Below, in pieces: positions 36,379 to 44,877 of a stretch of DNA of 64,000 bases. The position numbers and the translations under genes are program-made. The stretch spans positions 54,047 through 118,046 of the forward strand of contig NZ_JAGDXD010000027.1 of NCBI RefSeq assembly GCF_023256255.1, written 5' to 3'. Positions within the stretch are counted from its first letter, which is position 1. Each line of letters opens with the position of its first letter. The stretch comes from Caldivirga sp. (GTDB lineage: Archaea > Thermoproteota > Thermoprotei > Thermoproteales > Thermocladiaceae). The notes under the pieces are model-generated. The model made no database searches. It saw only the letters and a list, made by a program, of their open reading frames with translations, and was not told the DNA's origin.

Positions 36379-36571
36379 AAGGGATAATAAGTTAGCTAAT
36401 GTACTTAAACATATGGGTTACACTGAAGAAGCAGCATTAATACTTTACTTATATGAAATGAGGAAGAAGGCCGATTATACTGATTATGAAACAACAATTG
36501 AGGAGGCACGTAGAGCCTTGGGGATAGCTACAAGAGTAAGGAACTTAGTTATTCAAATTATGGCGCAATAA
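36338..36571 (+). CDS. HEPN-like C-terminal fragment, partner of the nucleotidyltransferase
   Basis: A 77-residue protein overlapping the previous frame by 41 bases. The part YLYEMRKKADYTDYE followed by TTIEEARRALGIA is the C-terminal helix pair of UPF0332/HEPN proteins, which pair with MNT nucleotidyltransferases as toxin-antitoxin systems. The N-terminal helices with the usual HEPN catalytic site are missing. It may be a shortened relative or a remnant. Confidence 0.45.
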   Translation: MEKLMERMHMSIPRRDNKLANVLKHMGYTEEAALILYLYEMRKKADYTDYETTIEEARRALGIATRVRNLVIQIMAQ

Positions 36572-36641
36572 TTTTATTATGCAATTCTAGATCTTTAGAG
36601 TATTACTCTATTAATGTTGTCATTGAGTGGAATCATAGTTA

Positions 36642-37988
36642 TTAATGTGTTTCAAAGGATTTGGTTATATTAACCTTATCTACTAAGGTATAGGGTACGG
36701 TTGATGGTACATGCATATCCCACCAGAAGACTTGGGTAGGCTTACTTGTGGAATCCATGTAATTGTTGAGTAACGTATTGAACCTGTCACTAACCCTAAC
36801 ACCCTTAAGGACGAATTTGGGTTCCCCATTCTTAATCAGTAAAACAACATCGCGGCATACTGTTGAGAATATGCCTTCCCTAATGTTCTGGAACCTGGTG
36901 TACCAATTGTTCTGTATGAAAACCCCATCACCTAGTTCATTAAACATTGATTGAGGATCATCCTTAAGTGAACCTGGCTCCATATATAGGTGCCTTATCG
37001 ATGGCATTAACCAACCGTGAGCCGCATTACCTGTTGACTTAACCCCAAGCTTACTTGCAGTCCTGTTATTAGTTATGAATGATGATAATACCCCACCCTT
37101 AACCAGTGTTACATTACCTGTTTGATTACCCTCAAAATCCACTGGTTCTGAACCAACCTTTGATGGGTCTGCTGATAAGTCAATTAATGTTAATGATTCT
37201 GAGGCCACCCTATTACCCACATCCTTCGCACTTAGTGGAGACAGGTTACGTAAGACATTGTATGAGTTCATCCAGCTATTGGTTATTACACCGTATAGGT
37301 GTCCTGCAACAAGTGGACTCATAATAACCCTGAACCTACCCTCAATACTTGTCTTAGGTAGTTTACTAGCTAGTGATAACATGTAGCCAACCCTTGAACC
37401 AAGGCCCTTAGCATCAATATCACTAAGTCTCCTTCCAGTTAAAGCATCCATCGATGATAATTCTGGGTCATTGTGGAAGGCCCTCATGGCTAAATTAAAG
37501 TACGTCCCCTTCCAGCTTAGTTTCAACCCAGTGTGGTCACTGTACGTTGATTCACCTACACCGTATGTGAAGGTTCCCGCATTTCTTACTGAACCCTCAG
37601 AGAGGCTTGCGTCAATGGATTCCTTAACCATGTCAATAACCTTTTCCTCAGCGTTCTCAACACTTGGATCATAGGAATCCCAAGTTGACACCGAACCATG
37701 GTGCGTAATCGGGACGTATTCAGGATCTTCGTTTAACCTATCTATTATTGATAATGCGTCATTAAGCTTAGTCCTAATTGTATTTTCACTTAAGTTAGAG
37801 GTGGAGAACGTGTACACTCTCTTGTCCTTAGTTAAATAGACTGAAGCCCATTCATCTATCCAATAATTGAAGACTGAAGCCTCGTTATTGGCGATTCTCA
37901 GCATTCTCCACTTACTCACCCTAACCACGGCAACAGCTTCATTAAACCCAAGTTTTAAGGCTAATTTAACTATATCCTCGGCATCCAT
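36642..37988 (-). CDS. TldD/PmbA family metalloprotease-related protein (TldE-like)
   Basis: Member of the TldD/TldE (PmbA) family. In bacteria the TldD/E heterodimer degrades unfolded peptides; TldE is the non-metal subunit. The sequence has VDFEGNQTGNVTLVKGGVLSSFITNN and a late GIFSTVCRDVVLLIKNG, as in the TldE fold, spread over residues 285-415. No HExxxH helix of the TldD type is visible, so this is probably the E-type subunit. The TldD partner is not in the window. A minus-strand TATA-like GCTTTAAAAG is upstream. Confidence 0.82.
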   Translation of the reverse strand: MDAEDIVKLALKLGFNEAVAVVRVSKWRMLRIANNEASVFNYWIDEWASVYLTKDKRVYTFSTSNLSENTIRTKLNDALSIIDRLNEDPEYVPITHHGSVSTWDSYDPSVENAEEKVIDMVKESIDASLSEGSVRNAGTFTYGVGESTYSDHTGLKLSWKGTYFNLAMRAFHNDPELSSMDALTGRRLSDIDAKGLGSRVGYMLSLASKLPKTSIEGRFRVIMSPLVAGHLYGVITNSWMNSYNVLRNLSPLSAKDVGNRVASESLTLIDLSADPSKVGSEPVDFEGNQTGNVTLVKGGVLSSFITNNRTASKLGVKSTGNAAHGWLMPSIRHLYMEPGSLKDDPQSMFNELGDGVFIQNNWYTRFQNIREGIFSTVCRDVVLLIKNGEPKFVLKGVRVSDRFNTLLNNYMDSTSKPTQVFWWDMHVPSTVPYTLVDKVNITKSFETH

Positions 37989-38114
37989 TATTTAGGTATT
38001 GTGAACTACTTTTAAAGCATATCGTTGCATCCAAGATGCTGGCATCATCCCCATGAAGCATAATGGTATTAAGGATTAAGAATATAGGATAGGTTAGTAA
38101 TACTACGTAGGGGC

Positions 38115-39989
38115 TTATTTTTGCCCCTCATTTAAAAATTCATTAATTGCCCTCTCAACATCGCGTGAATCCACCTTACCTCTGTAATCCCTCATTATGA
38201 TTGACATTAACTTGTTCTTATCCTTAATACCATTATTAATCAATGATTTAACTATTGACGCAACTTCACTATATTGCATCCTCCATAATCCCCCCTCATT
38301 AATAACATCCTCAATACTCTTCCCTCCCCCCTCCTCCACGTATTTCTGAATAGCATCCTGTATAGCCTCCCTAGTTACCTTACCATTAACGTATAATTCA
38401 ATGAGCTTATCAACAATTTGAACTAGGTTAAATTGCTCAATGTTCTTACCCACGCCCCTAATCATGTTTACGAAGATTGAGGCTACGAGGGTTGGGTTAA
38501 CTTTACCTTCATACTTTTTAATTAGCTCCTCAGCATCAATTGAATACTCTGATGATGCAAGTTGCCTAGCCAACTCCCTGCTCATGCCCATTAAGGTGTA
38601 GCGTTCAATCTGCTTATCTACGGGTTCAGGAACATACTTATCCGCCTTAGCGAGGAGCTCAAAGGTAATCCTGATAGGTCTAAGGTCAGTTTCAGGATAC
38701 ATTCTAGCCGCGCCAGGCCTAGGTCTCATGAAGTATGTTGTACCATCCTCCTTAGCCGCCCTAGTCTCCTCAGGCACACCATCGAAGGCTTCCTTAATCC
38801 TATCCACAATAACCCTAGCTGCCTCCTGTAGTTCAACGCCTGGTGGACCCATTAGGAGTATGAATGATTCAACCCCAAGCCTACTCGCCACCATTGCCAC
38901 CTCCTCCTTACTTATCCCATATCCTGGTAATTCATCACTATGTATTAAACCACCTAACCTAGTCCAGGCTCTAACCCTATCGGCTAATTCACTTCCAAAT
39001 CTTCTCCCCGGTTGAAGCTCAAAGCCAAGTATCCCCCTTAATCCAGGCGCCTTAAGTGCAGCCACTATTCCCCCCTCATTAATTGTTCTCTTAATTATAC
39101 TTGACTTAGTTGACGAGAAGATGCTTGTTACATCAACTAGATCTGGCGTGAATGACTCCTTTGATAAACCCCTCTTGGTTAACTCATCCTTAATCTTAAG
39201 TAGGTTAACTTGCCTAAGCGCCTCGTACTCAATAACCTTAGGTATAAGCGATAACTCCGGCACACCCTTAACCTCAGTCTTAGCTCCCTTAGCAATGGAT
39301 ATGTTTAAGTCCTGCCTAATGGCCCCGAGGCCCCTCTTAGTACGCCTAGTGTTCATGATTGTTCTTCCTATTAACCATGCAACCTCCATCACTGAGCTAG
39401 GTGGGTACTCCATGGGGCCTGTGGACACTTCAATAAGAGGTATACCTAACCTATCAAGCCTATACACTGCTACATCACCCTTATCCTCAATCTTCCTAGC
39501 GGCGTCCTCCTCAAGGGATATTGTCCATATGGGCACCTTGTAGTTTAGGAATTCCGCTAAGCCATCATGAGCAATCACCATTGTTCTCTGGAAGCCTGAT
39601 ACATTAGAACCATCGATAACAACCTTCCTCATAACGTATACCTCATCAAACACCTTAGCATTAAAGACCCTTGAAACAGCCAGAGCTAGGAGTAGGGATT
39701 CCTCATCAGGTTCATGGGGTGGTTCCTCATCAAGCTCTACTAGGCAGGTAACGTCATTAAAGCCTTCATACAACATGGTCTTCATCTTCCTGAACTCCCA
39801 TAAGGCAGCTGGGTCAATGGAACTTAACTCACTCATAGCCGGCCTAAGCCTCCTAATAATTCTGAAGTCAGGTTCACTGTTCTTCAACTCCGGTTTACAA
39901 TGGCAGAATAACTTCCTTCCAGTGTTCAATTGAACATGTATCTCTAAACCCACCTTAAGTCCAAGTGCCCTATAGTCAAGCTTAGCCAC
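38115..39989 (-). CDS. gatE: Glutamyl-tRNA(Gln) amidotransferase subunit E
   Basis: Kinase and tRNA-binding subunit of archaeal GatDE, which converts Glu-tRNA(Gln) to Gln-tRNA(Gln) after GatD supplies ammonia. The N-terminal LGLKVGLEIHVQLNTGRKLF is a GatB/E signature; the AspRS-like insert and the C-terminal YqeY-like tail (residues about 480-620) follow. Length 624 is normal. GatD is not in the window. TATA-like GGTTAAAAAC lies about 25 bases before the ATG. Confidence 0.95.
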   Translation of the reverse strand: MAKLDYRALGLKVGLEIHVQLNTGRKLFCHCKPELKNSEPDFRIIRRLRPAMSELSSIDPAALWEFRKMKTMLYEGFNDVTCLVELDEEPPHEPDEESLLLALAVSRVFNAKVFDEVYVMRKVVIDGSNVSGFQRTMVIAHDGLAEFLNYKVPIWTISLEEDAARKIEDKGDVAVYRLDRLGIPLIEVSTGPMEYPPSSVMEVAWLIGRTIMNTRRTKRGLGAIRQDLNISIAKGAKTEVKGVPELSLIPKVIEYEALRQVNLLKIKDELTKRGLSKESFTPDLVDVTSIFSSTKSSIIKRTINEGGIVAALKAPGLRGILGFELQPGRRFGSELADRVRAWTRLGGLIHSDELPGYGISKEEVAMVASRLGVESFILLMGPPGVELQEAARVIVDRIKEAFDGVPEETRAAKEDGTTYFMRPRPGAARMYPETDLRPIRITFELLAKADKYVPEPVDKQIERYTLMGMSRELARQLASSEYSIDAEELIKKYEGKVNPTLVASIFVNMIRGVGKNIEQFNLVQIVDKLIELYVNGKVTREAIQDAIQKYVEEGGGKSIEDVINEGGLWRMQYSEVASIVKSLINNGIKDKNKLMSIIMRDYRGKVDSRDVERAINEFLNEGQK

Positions 39990-40147
39990 AGGAAGTGGTT
40001 AATCAAGAGTTTTTAACCTTACCACAAAGAACCACCCCTCACTTCTAATTGTTAAACAGTTAGGGCAATTAGGGAATTTGATTCAACTCCTAATCTTGGT
40101 TTGATTAAGCGAAAAATTTAAAAATTAAACAGTATCAGTTTTAACTG

Positions 40148-41002
40148 ATGCTGAATCCAAATAATTCGATAGTTAGGGTCAGGGAATTATGGAAATCGTT
40201 CAATGGTGTACCGGTTAATGAGAACATCAACATTGATATTAATGAAAGCGAAGTAGTATCCATACTAGGTCCTAATGGGGCTGGTAAGACTACGTTACTT
40301 AGGCAGGTTTACGGCGAGTTAAAGCCTGATAAGGGCAAGGTAACTATTTTAGGTATGAATCCTAGTAAGGCTAAGGATAAGGGTGTAATGAGTGTTGTTC
40401 CCCAGGAGGCATGGCCATTTAATCTACTTAAGGTTACTGAGCATGTTGAAATGCTTGTTAGGCTTAGGGGTGTGCCTAAGGGTATGGTTAAGCACTGCGT
40501 CGGTGAGGCTGTTGATGCAGTTGGACTAAATGATTATAGGAATAAGCTTATTGATGAATTGTCAGGAGGCATGAAGAGGCTAGTCCTAGTGGCATCAGCA
40601 ATAGCCTGTAGGCCAAGGTTAATAATCCTGGATGAACCCACAGTAGGTATTGATGCCCAAAACAGGAGGAGCATTTGGAACGCAGTCAAGAGTGCTAGGG
40701 ATAATGGATCTGCAGTTATACTAACCACACACTACATTCATGAGGCCGAGGAGCTTAGTGACCGAGTTTACTTAATTAATAGAAGAATACTTATGGAGGG
40801 TTCACCAAGTGAGCTCAGGAGGAGGCTTTCTTGGGTTGAGATCAGGAGTGATAATGGTGATAAGCCAATTAGGGTTAATTGGAATGAGGCGATTAGTGTA
40901 ATTAATGAATTAGTCAAGAGGAGGGTTAGGTTTGAGGTTAAGGAGCCCTCCCTTGAGGACGTTTTCATTGAGGTATTTGGTGGTGGCCATGAAGCTAAGT
41001 AA
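40148..41002 (+). CDS. ABC transporter ATP-binding protein
   Basis: ATPase subunit of an ABC-2 type exporter. Walker A is GPNGAGKT at residues 41-48, the signature LSGGM is near residue 138, Walker B is RLIILDEP, and the switch histidine is in LTTHYIHEAEEL. The C-terminal 60 residues are typical for drug or lipid exporters. It is the first gene of a six-gene overlapping run with a TATA-like AAAAATTTAAAAATT upstream. The permease start lies inside its 3' end. Confidence 0.92.
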   Translation: MLNPNNSIVRVRELWKSFNGVPVNENINIDINESEVVSILGPNGAGKTTLLRQVYGELKPDKGKVTILGMNPSKAKDKGVMSVVPQEAWPFNLLKVTEHVEMLVRLRGVPKGMVKHCVGEAVDAVGLNDYRNKLIDELSGGMKRLVLVASAIACRPRLIILDEPTVGIDAQNRRSIWNAVKSARDNGSAVILTTHYIHEAEELSDRVYLINRRILMEGSPSELRRRLSWVEIRSDNGDKPIRVNWNEAISVINELVKRRVRFEVKEPSLEDVFIEVFGGGHEAK

Positions 41003-41729
41003 TGCTTATACCATAGCTAAGTACATTATGCTTAGCAGTAGGCACTGGATATATGTGTCAGTGGGCTTCACTCTAATATTTCCAGCCCTCTGGTTAACGC
41101 TACTGAGGATCATAGGTAATCCACAGTACATGGGCTACTTCATAGTTGGTACGGTGGTTAACACAAGCTTCCTAATACCATTCATAGGTACTTCCCAGGA
41201 CATTGCTTACTTCAGGCGGTCATCAGCAATATACACACTCATGTTCTCTAATGGTGCGGGCCACTGGGATATTGCGCTCGGCTACATTACTCAATTAATA
41301 ATACTTAACTTACCCTCAATAGTTTCACTCCTAATCCTATCAATATTAATAACGAATGCAGCCTACCGTGCAGTGCAGGTATTGGCTACTGTTGCCGTGG
41401 CGGTCTTCATATCACTCTCCTCAGCCCTACTGGGTTACGCATTAGGCATGGGAATAAAGAACTACAGGATAGTTAACCAAGTCGCCCAAATAATCCCATG
41501 GCCACTACTCCTACTAGCACCAGTCTACTACCCAATCACTGTATTACCCCCAGTGTTAAGATACATTAGCCTAACATTACCTACAACTTACATGGCCTTA
41601 GCAATTAATGGTTCATTAAGCCTTAACGCATCAGAATTAGTAAGGGGAATACTAGGACTCTTGGCTTATTCTTCAGCGTCAATCTTAATAGCTAGGTATG
41701 CAGTAATTAGGGGTGAGGTGAATGGTTGA
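40989..41729 (+). CDS. ABC-2 type transporter permease
   Basis: Membrane subunit with about six helices, forming the pore with the preceding ATPase. I start it at the ATG at 40989 (MKLSNAYTIAKYIML), which overlaps the ATPase by 14 bases; a longer reading from 40932 adds residues in the wrong frame of the ATPase coding part and is unlikely. ABC-2 features include the amphipathic N-terminus and the late LLLAPVYYPITVLPPVLRYI. The cargo is not known. Confidence 0.85.
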   Translation: MKLSNAYTIAKYIMLSSRHWIYVSVGFTLIFPALWLTLLRIIGNPQYMGYFIVGTVVNTSFLIPFIGTSQDIAYFRRSSAIYTLMFSNGAGHWDIALGYITQLIILNLPSIVSLLILSILITNAAYRAVQVLATVAVAVFISLSSALLGYALGMGIKNYRIVNQVAQIIPWPLLLLAPVYYPITVLPPVLRYISLTLPTTYMALAINGSLSLNASELVRGILGLLAYSSASILIARYAVIRGEVNG

Positions 41730-42040
41730 GTTTAAAAGTGAACTCACCGGAGGATTTAGTAAAAATTGGAAGAGCCTTAGCAAACCCCCTGAGGGTACAG
41801 ATACTGTTAATGTTAACGAGGAAACCAACCTTTATACAGGACGTGGCTCAGAGCCTACACATACCCTACGCCTTAGCGCACATGCACTTGAAAATTCTGG
41901 AGGAATCCGGCTTAATAGAGGGTTCCTACGTGGTGGAGGAGGAACCAAGACCCCACTTAAGGAAAGTATACAGAGTGAAGGACTTCAAGTTAATAATAGA
42001 CAAGCAACTTCTGGAGCAGTTGGCGGGTTCATCCAAGTGA
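41726..42040 (+). CDS. ArsR-type winged-helix regulator
   Basis: DNA-binding regulator of about 100 residues. The pattern ALANPLRVQILLMLTRKPTF and then IPYALAHMHLKILEESGLIE is the ArsR winged helix, covering residues 17-70. No metal-binding CxC is present, so it probably does not sense heavy metals. The TTG at 41726 overlaps the permease stop; a GTG at 41738 is an alternative. A different frame across the same bases is also open but is not protein-like. It probably controls this operon. Confidence 0.82.
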   Translation: MSLKVNSPEDLVKIGRALANPLRVQILLMLTRKPTFIQDVAQSLHIPYALAHMHLKILEESGLIEGSYVVEEEPRPHLRKVYRVKDFKLIIDKQLLEQLAGSSK

Positions 42041-42042
42041 GG

Positions 42043-42378
42043 ATGCCTTACGCATCAATAGTGGTAATGCTGGTCTCAGGCCTGATGATAGGTGCAGGGG
42101 TTCCCGTGGCCTTATTCTACATGGCGTTTAAGGTTGGTTCATGGCCGTTCCTCTTAGCGGCAACAATACTAGGTGCCTTAGCCATATTCTGGGGGGCTAT
42201 AATAGCTATAGTGGCCTTCGTTCCAATAATGGATAGTATTGATGAGCAGGTGAAGGTTATTAATAATCAATTGAATACGTATAGGGCGTTCATAAGGAGC
42301 CTACTTGAGGAGCTTGATGACGTCAATGCCGTACTTAAGGATATTAGGGATGAGTTGAAGAAGGTGAGTGAACCATGA
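42043..42378 (+). CDS. Membrane protein with C-terminal coiled coil
   Basis: A 111-residue protein with two membrane helices (VVMLVSGLMIGAGVPVALF and a second at residues about 33-57) and a C-terminal cytoplasmic coiled coil (EQVKVINNQLNTYRAFIRSL, then DVNAVLKDIRDELKK). I start it at the ATG at 42043, three bases after the ArsR stop; a GTG at 42037 overlapping that stop is possible. The open reading upstream to 41722 belongs to the ArsR region in another frame. It could be an accessory part of the ABC exporter. Confidence 0.72.
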   Translation: MPYASIVVMLVSGLMIGAGVPVALFYMAFKVGSWPFLLAATILGALAIFWGAIIAIVAFVPIMDSIDEQVKVINNQLNTYRAFIRSLLEELDDVNAVLKDIRDELKKVSEP

Positions 42379-42494
42379 GTGAATTAAAGTACGCTAATGT
42401 TAGTGATGAGGAGGTCATTGATAAGATTAAGGAGAGGATTAGGGAAATGAAGCAATTACTCAGTGAAATAAGGGATATGCTTAAGGTGAAGTAA
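42375..42494 (+). CDS. Tiny coiled-coil protein (39 aa)
   Basis: A 39-codon frame from ATG at 42375 (ATGA overlap with the preceding stop) to TAA at 42492-42494, whose last base is shared with the ATG of the next gene. It reads MSELKYANVSDEEVIDKIKE and then an amphipathic helix RIREMKQLLSEIRDMLKVK. Overlapping at both ends within a tight operon strongly suggests it is translated. Its helix resembles the end of the preceding protein, so the two may form a mixed coiled coil. Confidence 0.65.
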   Translation: MSELKYANVSDEEVIDKIKERIREMKQLLSEIRDMLKVK

Positions 42495-43009
42495 TGGCAG
42501 AGAAATTCGACAAGTACTATGAGTACTTTAGCAGTACTAAGGAGCTTAGGTCTAAGCCTAGGAGGATTAACCTAGGAATACTATCAATCAATTTAGGCGG
42601 TGGACCAATTATACAATCTATGTTTCGTAAAATAGGGGAAACCAGTGTTAGTACTGTTAAAGGTGGAGTAATGGAGGGGGAGCACATAAGCCTAGTGAAT
42701 CCACCTGCTGAAGTTAGGGTTATTAAGGGTAAGTACATTAACGTGCAGAACGGTGACCTTGACACTATTGAGGGTGAGGAAATTAACCTCTATAATGTGG
42801 ACGCTAGGAGGGTTACTGGGAAACGTATCAAGATCTTGAATGGTGATGTTGAGCATGTTGAAGGTGAAGAAGTCACGCTAGTGAATAGTGATGTGGAGAA
42901 GGTGATTGTTACACGTGGGGACTTTGTGAATTGCAATATTAAGGTTCTTGAGTATAAGGAATCCTATAATGCCATTAACACTAACATAGGGGTTTTAAGG
43001 AAAATATAA
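42494..43009 (+). CDS. Beta-repeat protein, last gene of the ABC/ArsR operon
   Basis: A 171-residue protein with no recognised family. From residue 55 onward it has repeats of about 20 residues of the kind NGDLDTIEGEEINLYNVDA, NGDVEHVEGEEVTLVNSDV and GEHISLVN, which suggests a small beta-helix or beta-solenoid similar in logic to bactofilins. The N-terminus is polar (KYYEYFSSTKELRSK). No signal or membrane segment. In the operon it may form a scaffold under the membrane. Confidence 0.65.
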   Translation: MAEKFDKYYEYFSSTKELRSKPRRINLGILSINLGGGPIIQSMFRKIGETSVSTVKGGVMEGEHISLVNPPAEVRVIKGKYINVQNGDLDTIEGEEINLYNVDARRVTGKRIKILNGDVEHVEGEEVTLVNSDVEKVIVTRGDFVNCNIKVLEYKESYNAINTNIGVLRKI

Positions 43010-43174
43010 TATGAATACATACACTAGTAATTCCATAACTATTATTGGCTTCACGGAGTAATGCTGAGTTACTTTAAAGTTCAAGATTTATTTAAATAAT
43101 TATGTAAATTATTTAAATTAATTTAGGCCATTTACAGGGAAAAATTTAATTAATCTCAGCAACATACACAGATA

Positions 43175-43786
43175 ATGCTGGGCAATAAGCGTATGGTTAA
43201 GTACAATGGGGAATCCACGTACAGTATTACCATAGCTGGATTAAAGAGAACATTACCTATTATTGGGATTGGAGAAATACAGATAGGTAATGGTAGGTTT
43301 AGGGCTTATATAGCCTCAGATTCAGAGCTGGTGCTTGGTGATGTTGAGTTTATAAGTACTGTATCCAGGGAGTTGGCTAACCTAATGAGAGAATATAATC
43401 CTGAAGTCATAGTAACCCCAGAGGCTAAGGCAATAGCATTAGCCTATGGCGTATCTAGGGAATTAGGTCTGGCTAGGTTCATAGTAGCCCGTAAGAGCGT
43501 CAAGACTTATATGGGTGGGTATACTTATGTTAAGGTTAATTCAATCACAACTAAGGGGGATCAATTTCTTATTCTTGACTCAAACTCCATGAAGTACATT
43601 ATTAATAAGAACGTGTGCCTAGTTGATGATGTAGCATCCACTGGTAACACCATTAACGCCCTTGAGGAGTTAATGAAAATCAATAATGCTCATGTAGTGT
43701 GTAAGGCGGTTATTTGGATTGAGGGACCATGGATTAGTAGTAATGATATACTGCATTTAGGCGAGTTACCAATCTTCATAGCTTAA
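43175..43786 (+). CDS. Phosphoribosyltransferase (adenine PRTase-like)
   Basis: Type I phosphoribosyltransferase. The PRPP-binding motif is VCLVDDVASTGNTI near residues 148-161, and VIVTPEAKAIALAYGVSRE precedes the loop, as in adenine PRTases and PRTase-like regulators. The base could be adenine or another purine. The TATA-like AAAAATTTAATTAA is about 28 bases before the ATG. It stands alone. Confidence 0.8.
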   Translation: MLGNKRMVKYNGESTYSITIAGLKRTLPIIGIGEIQIGNGRFRAYIASDSELVLGDVEFISTVSRELANLMREYNPEVIVTPEAKAIALAYGVSRELGLARFIVARKSVKTYMGGYTYVKVNSITTKGDQFLILDSNSMKYIINKNVCLVDDVASTGNTINALEELMKINNAHVVCKAVIWIEGPWISSNDILHLGELPIFIA

Positions 43787-43944
43787 GTACTTATCAACCT
43801 TCTACACTTAATAACCCTGTTCTAACGTGTGGACGGTAGTTCAAGGTAAGCTCCGCTCTCAGCAAACTGATTCAGGGAGAATAAGTAGGAATCCCTAGTA
43901 TTAATGCGAAATATTTAAATGACTGGAATTAAACTAATATTGAA

Positions 43945-44349
43945 ATGTCTATTGAATTCATGAAGTTTTACAATGCGAAGACTGCGGTTGATGACATTAG
44001 GAGTGACTTAGATCAGTTGAGTAAGGTACTGAATTACCTTGAGTCTGAGTTATCGGTTATACGAAAGTCTGCTAAGGGGGAAAGGAAACTATTGGCTAAG
44101 GGGGGAGGGGGGTCTTATGAGTATATTAGGTTCACGTACTTTAATTATGTAATAGATGTTCATGTAGCGCCACCGTTATTTGAACTTAATGCATTATTGA
44201 CTTCAATTAGGGATAAATTATTAATGATTTATAATTCACTTAGTAAGTCTATTAAAGTTATTGAAAAAATGGGCAACGATGTTAAGGACTTGAAACTAAT
44301 AGGTGTGGTTATTGAGAATGATGAAACAAAACTGCTGCTAATACCGTGA
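43945..44349 (+). CDS. Hypothetical protein (134 aa)
   Basis: Not recognised. The ends are helical and probably coiled coil (SDLDQLSKVLNYLESELSVI; LLMIYNSLSKSIKVIEKMGN). The middle has a glycine-rich run, AKGGGGSYEY. A TATA-like AAATATTTAAATG is about 28 bases upstream, and the start could also be the ATG at 43960. No clear neighbours in the same transcript. Confidence 0.55.
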   Translation: MSIEFMKFYNAKTAVDDIRSDLDQLSKVLNYLESELSVIRKSAKGERKLLAKGGGGSYEYIRFTYFNYVIDVHVAPPLFELNALLTSIRDKLLMIYNSLSKSIKVIEKMGNDVKDLKLIGVVIENDETKLLLIP

Positions 44350-44500
44350 GGCCCAATCCTAATCATCGCTAATACAGTTATTCTAATACATGGCTAATTA
44401 CCTGGTGCCTTAACTCTCCAGCACCTAGATTAGGGGTACGTGATTCTTACCATGGCATGGAACTTTCATTGATACCTTCCTTCACTTCGTAATGAGTTAA

Positions 44501-44797
44501 TTATGGTCGGCCACGCCTAATAGTAGTCCTAACAAGTAACTCGCCGCTCCTACTTAACCTGTAGTAAACATGGTGTCTCCTAACCTCATTACTAAGCTTA
44601 AACCTTGCTACACTTCTCTTAAGGGTTTTACCGCCCTTAACCCTCTCCACAAGACCCATGGATTCAAGCTTATCAAGTATTTGTAAAACCTCCTGTAGGG
44701 GTATCCCAGTATTTAATGCGATGGATTTACCATAATCAACGTTAGCCTTCCTCAAGTGAACTAAGACTGCAATATCCCTATTTGTAAGCTCAACCAC
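44501..44797 (-). CDS. Winged-helix DNA-binding protein
   Basis: A 98-residue MarR-like or DUF2250-like regulator. LTNRDIAVLVHLRKANVDYG, then ALNTGIPLQEVLQILDKLES and MGLVERVKG make a complete winged helix, with a beta hairpin at the end of the first 60 residues. The C-terminus is basic (RTTIRRGRP). The start is a GTG. It lies downstream of the DHH gene on the same strand. Confidence 0.7.
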   Translation of the reverse strand: MVELTNRDIAVLVHLRKANVDYGKSIALNTGIPLQEVLQILDKLESMGLVERVKGGKTLKRSVARFKLSNEVRRHHVYYRLSRSGELLVRTTIRRGRP

Positions 44798-44877
44798 AGG
44801 TTATGGTAAGATGTGAGTATATTAACTTATCCTAGTCAATATACGGAATTAATAATGTGGTAATGTTCAAAACACGC

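Noticed and set aside
41722..42036. Open frame giving a 105-residue N-terminal extension to the membrane/coiled-coil protein
   Set aside because: The same bases encode a clear ArsR regulator in another frame. The extension is low-complexity and not protein-like.
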